Positions 35,258-47,200 of a stretch of 64,000 bases of DNA are shown here, piece after piece. Numbering within the stretch: the first letter of the stretch is position 1; each line of letters begins with the position of its first letter. Made by a program: the position numbers and the translations under genes. Under the pieces are notes generated by a model. It was not told where the DNA came from. It saw only the letters and a program-made list of their open reading frames with translations, and made no database searches. Source of the stretch: Posidonia oceanica (lineage: Eukaryota > Streptophyta > Magnoliopsida > Alismatales > Posidoniaceae); assembly GCA_037176725.1 (NCBI GenBank), contig JAZBRS010000020.1, positions 56,138,001 through 56,202,000 on the forward strand, given 5' to 3'.

Positions 35258-38200
35258 TGCTGACACCCCATCTTGGCAGGCTTGGACCACTTGGAGCCCT
35301 CCTAGTGATTGCTGGACTCAAACCTAAACCAAACCAAACCCTAACCCTCTTCTTTACCCCTCAAAACCAAGCAAACTTGACCTAAGCCTTTACCCCTTTT
35401 CCCAAGCTCAAAACCTAACCAAAATCCATAGGAAAACCCACCAACACCCACTTAGCAAACCTACTCAAGAACTTAGAAAATCTCAAACTTAGACCATTCC
35501 CAAAAACCCTAGGAAACCTAGGCAAAACTCCCCTTTTTCCACACCTTAAAACCCCTCCAAAACCATCTCAGAATCAAACCAAAACTTCAGAATCAACACC
35601 TCAAATCCTAGACTGCCCACTCACCAATTTTCATCCCATTCTAAGACCTTTAAGACCTCCATTCACTCAAATTATCCTTTTCTCTCTCTGGGATTATCAT
35701 TTTCTCTCTTCTCTCTCTCTCTCTCCTGATTATCATCTCTCTTTTCATCCCCTTCTTACCCTTTCTCTGGTCTGGCTGTGGGCCCCCTCTGTGCTTCTGT
35801 CCTTCCTCTATCTTATCCCTATTTTTACTTTATTTTTAGCATTTTTTCTGAATTTTAGAAATCATTTTCCTCCAACCTATCTCTTTTCCTTTTATCTCCC
35901 TCTTTTTTCCATTTCTTTCCTCCTTCTTTTTTCTTTTTCTCTCTTTTGCAAAAATCCATAAAAACACCTAAAAATCTGTAAAACCCCAAAACATGAAAGA
36001 AACAAATCAGAACCCTAAGAAAAACAATGAAAAAACATTAAACAAGCAATTAAAAACCTAAACTTAACTAAATCAAGCTAAAAGGAAAACCAAGCATGTA
36101 AGCCAAAAAATGCAAAACAAATCAAAAGAAAACACTGGAAAATCAAGAAAAAAAAACTAAAATGGAATCAAAACCCACCAAAAGTAAAAACCTCATCAGA
36201 AGAATTAAAAAACAAACCCTAAAAAGAAGAATTAAAAATCAAACACTAAAACAAGTAATTAAAGAAGCAAAAGACTTAACCTAACAAACCTAAGAAAAAA
36301 CAAATTAAAAAACTTAGTTAAAAGGAAAAGAAAAACACATTTAGAAGACTTAAAAACACCCCATCAAACCAGAGAAATCTAACTAAAAACTTCAAGAAAA
36401 ATCAACAAATAAAAATCAAAGCATAATTTAAAAGACTTAAGAAAGAAAAAACCCTAAGAAGACTAAAACTTAAAAACCTGAAAACAACCCTGGTTAATAC
36501 GAAAATAAATCCTAAAAAATCCTAATCAATATCCTAAGTGTCCAACAAGGGAAACACAATTTTTAAAACAATTTAAAAAAGGTTTAACAAACATTTAATC
36601 AAGTGAAAACTAATTAAAAACAAAACCAAAACCTTAAAACCCTAAACAAGCCCAAAACGCATTAATCAACCCAAAATGGTCATTAAAAAATCTAATTAAA
36701 ATCCTAATTCACAACACAACCTTTCTAGTTTTTTTATTTATTTTTAGTTTATTTTTCCTAATTTTATTTCCTCACTTTTCCCTCTCTTTCTTCCTTCTTT
36801 CCCATTTTCCTTTCCTTTTCTTCCTTACTGGGCCCGTTGGCCCGTTTCTCCCTTCCTCCTTTATTTCTTTTTCTTTTTCTCGGCCCACAGCAGTCCGACC
36901 CGCCCTTCTTCTTCTTCCTTCTTCTTCCTCGCGCTCCCACCGGTTTTCTCTCCCGCGAGCTGCTGCAGTCTTCCCTCCGCCATTCAAAATTTGAAGCCTT
37001 CCATCACTTCGGTCTACAGCAGCTCGCCGCTTCTCCTCTATCTCAGCACCGTTCCCAAGAGGCATTGAATGCCGGTCGCCTCGCCATCCCTTCCGCTGCA
37101 GTGCGTCGCCGTTGAATTCAAAATCCCAGCGCATGCACCGGCAGCTTTCCTCCTGATATAAGCCTCTAGTCATCCCTTCCTTCGAGCGGCCCTTTTTGAT
37201 CATCCAGAGAGTGAGAGAAGTAGAGCCCATCAGTTAGCAATCAGCAACCTGAGAGAAAAACCAGAATTTCAGTAGCTTTCTCCACCTGAATGACCTCCTC
37301 TTTCTTCCTCTGTATCCACCAATTCCCAGGGAGAAGAGCCCGAGAGAGAGAGCCTGAGAGTGTGCTTTGGCATCCCAGAGAGAGATCGCAATTCCAGGGC
37401 CTTTCCCCATCAGAACCTTCTCCAATTCCTTTCTCCATCTTCAGCAGATCCTTCTCCTCTTTTGCCAGTAACCCAACCCCCGTCCAAGCCCCAATTTCTC
37501 TCCCATTTGATCCCCCAAGCTCACCCAGTAACCCTGCATCCTTCCTTCACCACTTCACGGCCATTCTACCCCTGAAACCATCCCAAATCACCCTCAGATC
37601 ACTTGAAACTCCAACTGTAAACCCAACACAACCCACTCCAGAATTCCCTTCACTCCAGTCCACTGATTCCTCCCAAACTCCACCTAAAGATTCACCAGAC
37701 CATTACCTTCCCAGAGCGCCTGACATCAGACCCGACCATCCACCACAGACCGAGAATTCCACAACAAACACCTGTCTTCTCCACTGACCAGAAAATCAAC
37801 CGAGCTCCAAACCTTCTCCACACTCTCCGGAAATCCCATCCAGCAATCCAGAACCGCTCTCCGGACCTCCAGCAACCTCCCGGAGGGTCCCATCCAACCA
37901 GACGAGCAGCGGACACTCCCCCCGGCCTCCGGCTGCCACCCTGAACCCACGATCTGCCGAATTTCCCTCCGGTCTTCACAGCTCGTGTCTGATCATCTGG
38001 GAAGCTCCGGAGGACTGTTCTGAGGTGACTCCAGCCCTCGCGAGCAGCCGGCGACGCCCGCAGTGACCGGACGACCCCCACCGGCCACCTCCGGAACTGC
38101 TGAGGTCGGGAGGACACCTCAGACGCGGAATCAGGTAAAATCTTCTTCCCTTAGTCTTCTTTTCTTCCCGCGATGCTTCTCCACCCTTTAGGATAGCGTT

Positions 38201-41190
38201 TCCTGTCCTCCTGCTCCGTCGCCGTTCGCCGCTCCGGTCGTCTTCTCCGGCGCAGACCTCCGGCCTTCGCGTCGCTCCGGCCAGCGAAGTGGATCTTCGG
38301 AAATCGTCTGAGCTCCGCGTGAACCTCAGGAGCGTTCTCCGGCCCTCAGAACACAGCATCGCTGTGTCGAACGGCCGGACGAGACTTCTGAAGTACTGCA
38401 GAGCTCCAGCGATCTTTCCAGCGCGTTCCAGGCCACGTCGTCCTCTGCTGATCGCCGCCCTGCCTTCGCCAGCTTCGGCAGCACCTCCTCCGCCGTCCAG
38501 CGCCTCCTCAGCAGCCCTGTGCCGGCGGTCGCGGGCACTGGCAGCCTGCTGCTACAGTGCCCACGGCCGTCGGCCGTTTACTGTTTAGTTATTTTTCTGT
38601 TAATATAGTTTGCTAGTAAATATTGCATGTTTAGCTTAAGTTTTCTTATTTTTGCATTCTGGTCCTTATGTCATTTAATTTGCTTAGTTTTTAATTCAAA
38701 ACCATGCTAAATTGCACTAAGTGTTTCTGTTTTTCTGTATTTTCAAATCAGTCCCTTTACTGTGCATTCCAATTATAATTTTTTATGTTTTAGCCCCTCT
38801 GTTTTTAATTTTTGCATCCAGGTCCTGTAGTAGTTTATTTAATTTAAATGCGTGAACTTTGTCTTATGATATTGCATTCTGAACCCCTGTTTTTTCTCTT
38901 TTTTGCATTTTCATCCTCTGCACTATAGTAACTTAGGTTTCATTTTTAATTTTTGCATGCTGCATTGCATATTTGTCCCTCGGTTTTTTCATTTTTGCAT
39001 GTAGGTCCTGTTAAATGCACAGTAATCATTTTGCATGCATTTTTGCTTATTGCATTGCATTTTCAACCCTGTTTTTTTAAAAATTGCACATCAGTCCTGT
39101 CTTTTGATTTCAGAGCATGTTTTACATATAAAATTGCATATTTGACCCCTGCATGATTCAAAAATCATACATAGGTCCTTGCATCCTTTAAAAACCATGT
39201 AAAAAGACTGTTTTGCCCCTAAAGTTGCATCTTAGCTCCTATGCTTACAAAATTGCATGTAGACCCTCCACTTGCATTCCCGGACTCCCCAGAACCCTGT
39301 TTTCTGGAAAATTTGCACTTTAGACCCCAGAATTTTTCCAAATTACACTCTGATTTCCATTTGTTTTCAAAACTTCTTCCAATGCATATCCTCTTTTCAA
39401 AATAATTTTCTGAGCCCAGTCTTTTGCAAAATAAAGCCCTGCGCTCTCTTGTTTTCAAAACCCTCCTCTGTGGACCCCATCCTTTGTGAAAACTTGCATT
39501 TAGCCCCTTTTCTTTTTCAAAAATGCTTTTGAACTCCTGTCTTTTCCAAGTTTTTCCCCTTGTCTCTTCTTGCTTTTGCATGCATTCTACATCCATTTAG
39601 TCTTGCATTTTTAGCATCCTTTTGCACACACTAAGCACCTTTAGCTCCCCTTCACTTGGGAGGACCTTGTGCACACCCCTAGGACCTCCTGAACACCTAG
39701 ATCTGCTCTTCTCCCCTGTTCTGGCCTTTCTGCCTTGAAGCGGCAATATCTTCCAATCCGGCCGTTGGATCTCCTCGAGCAAGCTGCCCAGGCGACCGCA
39801 GCGAAGCGCTCTTCAGCATGGACTAGACAAATCTCAGATCAGGCTCCCAGATTTCCAGCTATGTCCTCCTGAGCCCTTGCATTGCATTCATTTGCATGCC
39901 ATTTGCATTCTTTGCCTTGTTTTCGCTTTCTGTCTCTTTGAGCATGTAGAATAGGACCTCCCCTTTCTGCTTGGCAACTTAGATCCCCGTTTCGCGTTTC
40001 CCCATGTGTTTTGTGTTGAGTTTTCCCTGGATTTACCACTTAACGTGACTTTCTTCCCCCCTTTTCCACGATCCGATCGCATCGCGAGCTTTGGGCAGCG
40101 TGCGAGACAGATCGTGGAACGGTTTAGTGGGAAACGGTCACAAAGGAGTGGTAATCCCTCCGTTTGCTCACTCTCCCTATTGTAGGTCTTCACACCTACT
40201 CTGTGTGGCCCCGAACAGCGCCTGTTCTCACACATGTATTGTTCTACTTCTCCTTTTACTGCTTCTAATCTTTTCCTTGCGTTTGCATTCGCACGGCTTT
40301 TCCGAGGTTTTATCTCGCTGCTTTTGGCACCGTTTTGCGTGCCCGCTCTCGTTTTGGCACCGTTTTGCGTGCCTGCTTTGTCTTTTGCACCATTTTGCAC
40401 GCTCACCCTGTTTTTGGCACAGTTTTACGTGCCCAACATCGTCTTTTGCACCGATTTGCGTGCCGCCTTGCTTTCTCGCTCGTTTTGCGTGTCGATCTTG
40501 TCTTTTGCACCGTTTTGCGCGCTTTCTTGTTTTTCGCCTCGTTTTGCGTATTTTACGCCGTTTTCTCTCGCATGTCGATTGCATTGCATGTTTTTGCCAT
40601 TGTTTTGTTTTTTCGCTTGCATTTGCATATAAGGCTGTGATGCTTACTGCCTGGAGTTCTCACGAGCCAGGTTTCGCCCGGTTCGGAACACGGACAGCGT
40701 AGCTGAGCACTTAGACAGCACGTTTGCTTCCTTGCTCTGCATCCTCCCACTTAGAGCACACCTTGAGCATTCATTTAGGCATTCATAGGCACATAAGCAT
40801 TCAATCCTGCATTTCTCCGCGTATGCGAGCGTAAGCCTAGAAAGACCGATTCTCGGGCGTGTCGGGGGTGCCTAACACCTTCCCCGCACCTAACAGGAGT
40901 CCTTGCCCTGTCTTTTGGCCCGCAATGACCATATTGCCCTTATCCTAGGCTAGAGTCATCTCATTTGCATGTATTTGCATTTGTTTTCCCTTGCATTGCA
41001 TTGCTTGGTTTTGCGTGTTAATTCACGCATTTCCCCTGGTTTTCCTTGTCTCCCGTTAATGGACATGGTGGCGACTCTGATTTGTCTTATCTTCCTTTTT
41101 CTCCTCGATTTTAAGTGTTTTCGAGTTGAGCCTCTTCCTCGGATCCAATCGCCGCTAATAGCGAGCCTGATTCCGATCGGGATTGCTACA
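35258..41190 (+). mobile_element. LTR4, terminal 3' LTR of the array
   Basis: 5,933 bp, ending GATTGCTACA, after which the sequence is no longer LTR or PBS. Small deletions relative to LTR3 lie near 40505 (2 bp) and 41000 (about 9 bp). At U5 diagnostic sites it agrees with LTR1 and family B. TATA box 37157-37162, candidate donor after 38134. Confidence 0.92.
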
Positions 41191-41195
41191 CTCTA
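41191..41195 (+). other. Predicted right target-site duplication of the A array (CTCTA)
   Basis: Five bases directly after the LTR4 end. The matching left copy would lie before the window, so this is untested. Confidence 0.4.
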
Positions 41196-41198
41196 GGT

Positions 41199-42640
41199 GT
41201 AGGACGCTAGAGTTCCCCACGTCCTATGTTGGACGCTGGTAGATTTCGCATCCAACTCCCCATTTTACTTGCTGGCTTCTTGCATCCAATTATCTGCTTT
41301 ATTTTGAGATGCTTGCTTAGCCCATGTGCGTGTATGTTGTTCCATGGGTTACCATTCAGTTTCTTGCAAGATTGCATCATATTATCTCACTCTTTTGCGT
41401 GCCATTTTGCTATGTCTCTGTTGGCTCAGTCCTATGTTGGACACTGCGTACCACAGCGTCCTATGTTGGACGCTATGTTTACTCGCGTCCAACATTCTTC
41501 TTTGCTTAAGTCATGCTTATGCTTGTATCGTGCTCTCAGATCAGTTCTGGTTTGTTGTCTTATTTGTATGACATGATCTGCATGTTTTTTACTGCCTCAT
41601 TGCATCTGCATCACATCCATATAGCCAGCATGCATTTATTTCATTAAAAACCTGGCTTGGTTGTTGGACGCCGCAGATCTCAGCGTTCAACATTGGACGC
41701 TGTTATCCTCAGCATCCAACACCCTCTGCCAATTTTAAAACCATTCTGAGCATGCATTTGATTTCTGGGTTTTGTGCCTTGGTTTTCCAGCATGCTTTAC
41801 CAGCCCATAACTTTTACATTGCATTAAAATGCATGATTTACAAGTTTGCATGCATGCCTTCTCTGCAGTTTTCCTCCTTTCTGTGTTGGACGCGCCGGTT
41901 TGCTATGTCCTATGTTGGACGCAGCTACAACTTGCGTCCAATACATCTGCATGCCTACTTATACTTGAATGCTAGCATGATGCCCTACTTCATGTGTTCG
42001 CTTGACGTATGCTTTCATGTATGTGCCTAGCCCTCTCAGCAGCTGTTCCCAAGTTTGCTTGGCTTTTTATCTGAGTTTTATGCAGGGTTTTATATATCTG
42101 TGCCTTCCCTTGTGTTGGACGCAGGCAGTTCTTGTGTCCTACATTGGACGTAGGTGGTGCTTGCGTCCAACACTCTGGTTGTGTTTCTTTCCTTACACGC
42201 TTTGCAAATGCTCTCGTCCTTGGATTTTTTATGTGATCCATGTTTGCATGCTTAGTCTATACCTGTTTACAGCCACTGATATGCATGCCTTAATGTTTTA
42301 CTATCACTTTGCATGCCATATTGTTGTGTTCCTGTCTGCACCTTGTTGGACGCAGATCTTTCTTGCGTCCAAAGTTGAATGCTATGCTTTCTGGCGTCCA
42401 ACACCCTGCCATGTTTAAATCATGTTCTATGCTTGCATGCTGCCCTTAAATCATTTTTGGTTTGTTGCTTTGACTGCCTAGCATGATCTGCATGTTTTCC
42501 ATAGCCATGTTGCATTTGTATTGCATTCATACATCTAGAATGCATGGTTTCAGTTGCATGTTTTCTTCTGTTTGCCTTCTGTCTATGTTGGATGTCCTCT
42601 GGTCCCATGTCCAACTTTGGACACTGGTCATTCCAGCGTC
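41199..42640 (+). repeat. ~229-bp diverged tandem repeat with double GTTGGACGC/GCGTCCAAC hairpins
   Basis: Seven clusters, near 41205, 41430, 41660, 41885, 42112, 42345 and 42583. Each holds two consecutive stem-loops built from TTGGACGC and GCGTCCAA with loops of about 11-12 nt. The best is ATGTTGGACGC 41463-41473 with GCGTCCAACAT 41485-41495. Spacers of about 165 bp are diverged, but spacers about 915 bp apart (four units) still align, for example 41395 with 42307. Confidence 0.75.
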
Positions 42641-43483
42641 CAATGCTTATAGTTTACAACACTCAGTTTTTTAGTGCTGATTTGGTTTTGCTTGCCGCTC
42701 TCTGTGTTTTATCGCTTCTGATACATGCTTTGACTCCTGTGCATGCTACCAGACCCTTGTTTTGGTCTTGCGCCTTGCATCGCAAGCTTTCCCATGGTTC
42801 TCCACGCTGACTTTATTTCCCCTTTGCATATCGCTTGCATCGTGTGGTATTATTTGGCTCTCCCACCTTTGTTTGCTTTCCCCTTTGCATGTCGACTTGC
42901 ATTGCATGGTTTTATCGACGTTTTGTTTTATCGCCTGCATTTGCATTAGGGTAGTGATGCTTACCGCCTGGTGCTCTCATGAACCAGGGTTCGTCTGGTT
43001 CGGAACACAGGCAGCGCTGCTGAGCACATAGGCATCACGTTTAATTCCCCATTCAGGCATTTTGGCATTAAAGCTTTCATAGCATGGCATAGCACCTGTC
43101 GCCCTTTGGGCGTACAGTTAAAGGCAATCATTGCTGAAATTCCTGCAAATGCGAGCGATTAGCCAAGAACGACCGATTCCTCGGGCGTGTCAGGAGTGCC
43201 TAACACCTTCTCCGCACGTAACAGGAGTCCTTACCCTTTCTTTGGACCTGCAATGACCATTTTGCCCTCGTCCTTGGCACGAGTCATTCATTTTGCATAG
43301 CATGGCATTCATCTGCATGTTTTCTATGCTTTTCCTCAGTTTTCCTTGTCTTCCCGATAATAGAGTAGGTGGCGACTCCCTTTTCTTTATCTTTTTGTTT
43401 TCCCTCTTCGCGTCGCTATCCGTGAAGTACCTCCTCCCGTCCGGACCCCCTCCGGTCCAGATCCACAAAATCGGGCGCTCACA

Positions 43484-43488
43484 CTAGC
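43484..43488 (+). other. Predicted right target-site duplication of element C (CTAGC)
   Basis: Five bases after the C LTR end CTCACA, at the point where homology to the A 3' region starts. The left copy is outside the window. Confidence 0.3.
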
Positions 43489-44262
43489 AACATGCAGCCA
43501 AAGGCTATACTCTATAAAGCTGAGGCCTCAACCCAAACTAAGAGTGAGAATGAGAGCCACCAACCACAGCATGACATGGCATCGCTCGAGGATTGAGAAC
43601 TCCTGAGTCAGGAAGTGCAGATACATCCTCTTGCCAAATAGCTACTTTGAATCCGAAGCCAACAAAAACATAATAAATGAACTAATAATCTACCTTCCCT
43701 TCTCCCTATTTTCGAAAACCAAAGTCAAGAACGAGCACCTTTTCTAGGCCCTCACTCAGAGGCTCCGCGCTTTCCAAAGTTTTTTGGCTGTCCACCGCAT
43801 TGGGTGGTCTGTGATGACCGGCATGTTCACTGTTTGCCACACTGTGGCGTTACATCGCATGCCCGCTCTGAGACCAACGCACACCCACCACGATGGGTCC
43901 TCACTTTCTCTCTACTTTTCTCGCATTTCCTGGCATCACCCAGCTTTTACCCAGCACTGCATGCATTTCCCCAACATTAACTGCACTTTCCTTGCATCCC
44001 ATGCTTTCATCCTTGCATTCGCTTTTCTGCCCGAGCTGACACCCCTAACTATCACGGGAGTGTCCACGGACCTCTGCCATACCTTCGGGTGGGGTATTCC
44101 CGTTGCTTCCTGGTGTCACGGGTCTTCTGACTTGTCATCACTGTTCTTGCTGACAGGCTCGCTGGCTTGTCCTCTCCCAAGGTACCAGGGGTGTCTCAAG
44201 CCTTCTGGCATTGGTCCTTTCCTCCATTTCTGTCGATGGGCCTTCGGGCTTGTTGGCAGCCA
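43489..44262 (+). other. 3' region of a further Tat/Ogre-like element (D)
   Basis: Diverged homologue of 6335-6740 (GCAGCCAAAGGCTAT..., GTCAGGAAGTGCAG, GTGATGACCGGCATGT...) and then of about 7190-7260 (GAGCTGACACCCCTAACT, GGGAGTGTC). The ~50-bp hairpin repeats that A has between these blocks are missing here. No gene is seen. Confidence 0.7.
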
Positions 44263-47200
44263 ACTTCAGCGTGACTTTGTCCAGGCAGACAGAGTCCTAC
44301 TTGCTTGCTTCCTCCTGCCAGGCAAACGAGGACAAGTTTGCTTCTACGTGACTTTGTCCAAGTAGACAGAGTGTAGCTTGCTTGCTTCCTCGTGTCGGGT
44401 GGACAAGGACAAGTTTTCTCTTGCGTGACATTGTCTGGGCGGATAGTGTCCTGCTTGCTTGCTTCCTCGTGGCGAGTGGAAGAGGACAAGTTTGCTTCTG
44501 CGTGACTTTGTCTAGGTGAACAGATTCCTACTTGCTTGCTTCCTCGAGCTGGGCGAATGATGACAAGTTTGCTTCAGCATGACTTTGATAGGGCAGACAG
44601 AGTCCTGCTTGCTCGCTTCCTCGTGCCGAGTGGACGAGGACAAGTTTACTTCTACGTGACTTTGTCTGGGCGGATAGGGTCTTGCTTGCTTGCTTCCGCG
44701 TGCCTGGTGGACGAGGACAAGTTTGCTTCCACGTGACTTAGTCCAGGTGGACAAAGTCCAGCTTGCTTGCTTCCTCGTGCCGGGCGGACAAGGACAAGTG
44801 GGCTTCCACGTGACTATGTCTGGGCGGACAAAGTCCAACTTGCTTGCTTCCTCGTGCCGAGTAGACGAGGACAAGTTTTGCTTCCGTTTGACTTTGTCCG
44901 GGCAGACGGAGTCTTGCTTACTAGCTTCCTCGTGTCGGGTGGACGAGGACAAGTTTGCTACTACGTGACTTTGTCCTGGCGGACAGAGTCCTACTTGCTT
45001 GCTTCCTCGTGCTGGGTGGACGAGGACAAGTTTGCATCTGCATGACTTTGTCCGGGCGAACAGAGTCTTGCTCGCTTGTTTCCTCGTTCCGGGTGGACGA
45101 GGGCAAGTTTGCATCTGCGTGACTTTGTCCGGACAGACAAAGTCTTGCTTGCTTGCTTCCTTGTGCCGGGTGGACGAGGACAAGTTGGCTTCCACGTGAC
45201 TTTGTTCGGGCGGACAAAGTCCAGCTGGCTTGCTTCCTCGTGCAGGGTGGACGAGGACAAGCTTGCTTCCGTAAGACTTTATCCAGGTAGACAAAGTCCA
45301 GCTTGCTTGCTTCCTCGTGCCGGGCGAACGAGGACAAGTTTGCTTCCGTGTGACTTCGTCAGGGCAAACAGAGTCATGCTTGCTTGCTACCTCATGTCGG
45401 GCAAACGAGGACAAGTTCACTTCCACGTGACTTTGTCTGGGCGGATAGAGTCCTACTATCTTGCTTCCTCATGCCGGGTGGACGAGGACAAGTTTGCTTC
45501 CGCGTGACTTTGTCTAGGCGGACAAAGTCTTGCATGCTTGCTTCCTCGTGCCGGGCAGACAAGGACAAGTTGGCTACCAGGTGACTATATTCGAGCGGAC
45601 AGAGTCCTCCTTGCTTGCTTCCACGTGCCGGGTGGACGAGGAAAGGTTTTGCTTCCGTGCGACTTTGTCTGGGAGGACGGAGTCCAGCTTGCTCGCTTCC
45701 TCGTGCCAGGTGGACGAGGACATGTTAGCTTCTTTAAGACTTTGTCTGGGCAGACAGAGTCCTGCTTGCTTGCTTGCTCGTGCTGGGTGGATGAGGACAA
45801 GTTTGCTTCAGCGTGACTTTGTCCGAGCAGACAAAGCCTTGCTTGCTTGCATCCTCGTGCCGGGCAGACGAGGACAAGTTTGCTTCCGCTAGACTTTGTT
45901 CAGGCGGATAGAGTCCTACTTGCTTACTTCCTCGTGCTAGGCGGACGAGGTCAAGTTTTGCTTTCATGCAACTTTGTCCAGGCAGACATAGTCCTGCTTG
46001 CTAACTTCGTCGTGCTAGGTGGATGAGGACAACTTTGCTTCTTCGTGACTTAGTCCGGGCAGACAGAGTCCCGCTTGCCTGCTTCCTCGTGTCGGGTGGA
46101 CGAGGACAAGTTTGCTTCAACGAGACTTTGTCAGGGCAGACAAAGCCTGGCTTGCTCGCTTCCATGTGCCGATGGACGAGGACAAGTTTGCTTCCACGTG
46201 ACTTCGTTCAAGCGGAAAGAGTCCTACTTGCTTGCTTCCCCGTGCCGGGTAGACGAGGACAAGTTTTGCTTCCACGCGACTTTGTCCAGGTGGATAGAAT
46301 CCAGCTTGCATGCTTCCTCATGCCGGGTGGACGTGGACAAGTTTGCTTCTTCGTGACTTTGTTCAGGTAGACATAGTCCTGCTTGCTTGCTTCCTCGGGC
46401 CGGGTGGACGTGGACAAGTTTACTTCTGCAAGACTTTGTCCGGGCAGACAGAGTCCTGCTCGCTTGCTTACTCATGCCGAGAGGACGAGGACAAGTTTGG
46501 TTCTTCAAGACTTTGTCCAGGTGAACAATGTCTTGCTTGCTTGCTTCCTTGAGCCGGGTGAACGAGGACAAGTTGGCTTCCGCGTGACATTGTCCGAATG
46601 GACAAAGTCCTACTTGCTTGCTTCCTCGTGCCGGGAGGCCAGGGACAAGTTTGCTTCTGCATGACTTTGTCCTGGCAGATGAGTCCTGCTTGCTTGCTTC
46701 CTCGTGCCGGGCGGACGAGGACATGTTTGCTTCCGCATGACTTTGTCCGTGCGAACAGAGTCCTACTTGCTTGCTTCCTCGTGCCGGGCGGAAGAGGACA
46801 AGTTCGCTTCCACGTGACTTTGTTAGGGTGGACAGAGTCCTGCTTGCTTGCTTCCTCGTGCTGGGTGGATGAGGACAAGTTTATTTCTGCGTGACTTTCT
46901 CCAGACGGACGAAGTCCTGCTTGCTTGCTTCCTCGTGTCGGGTGAACAAGGACAAGTTGGCTTCCACGTGACTTTGACTGGGTAGACAAAATCCCACATG
47001 CTTGCTTCCTCGTGCTGGGTGGACGAGGACAAGTTTGCTTCTGCATGACTTTGTCAAGGTCGATAGAGTCATGCTTGCTTGCTTCCTCATGTCAGGTGGA
47101 CAAAGACATGTTTGCTTCTACGTGATTTTGTCCAGGCGGACATAGTCCTGTGTGCTTGCTTCCCCGTGCTAGGTGGACGATGACAAGTTTGCTTCTATGT

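Larger units (their letters stand above)
1..41190 (+). mobile_element. Tandem array of gag-only Tat/Ogre-like LTR retrotransposon units (family A)
   Basis: Three internal regions alternate with four LTRs (the first cut by the window edge) in one orientation with a 13,390-13,393 bp period. Each unit has LTR, tRNA-Arg PBS, leader, gag, a repeat-rich 3' region, polypurine tract and the next LTR. No protease, RT, RNase H or integrase lies between gag and the 3' region, so the units are non-autonomous, like TR-GAG elements. Neighbouring units share LTRs, the structure expected from unequal recombination between the LTRs of one insertion rather than from separate insertions. Private SNPs and indels in each copy show the units are physically distinct. 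The right end is exact at 41190, where sequence leaves the LTR after ...TTGCTACA. Confidence 0.9.
41191..43483 (+). mobile_element. 3' part of a related LTR (element C), interrupted by the A array
   Basis: From about 42890 it aligns with the A and B U5 end: the ...GTGATGCTTACCGCCTGG.. block, the TCGGGCGTGTC...GTGCCTAACACCTTC block (43150-43285) and GGTGGCGACTCC near 43371. It ends CGCTCACA at 43483, where the sequence becomes the 3' region of element D. Upstream (41199-42640) is a ~229-bp repeat with double hairpins, absent from A and B. The LTR start is not visible. Confidence 0.7.

Noticed and set aside
1..41190. Array as an assembly duplication
   Set aside because: Each unit has private substitutions and indels (three stops in unit 1, different deletions in LTR4), and the identity pattern fits recombination.
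43784..44365. 193-codon frame at the start of the satellite
   Set aside because: Runs from the D 3' region into satellite monomers, without domain or conservation in A.
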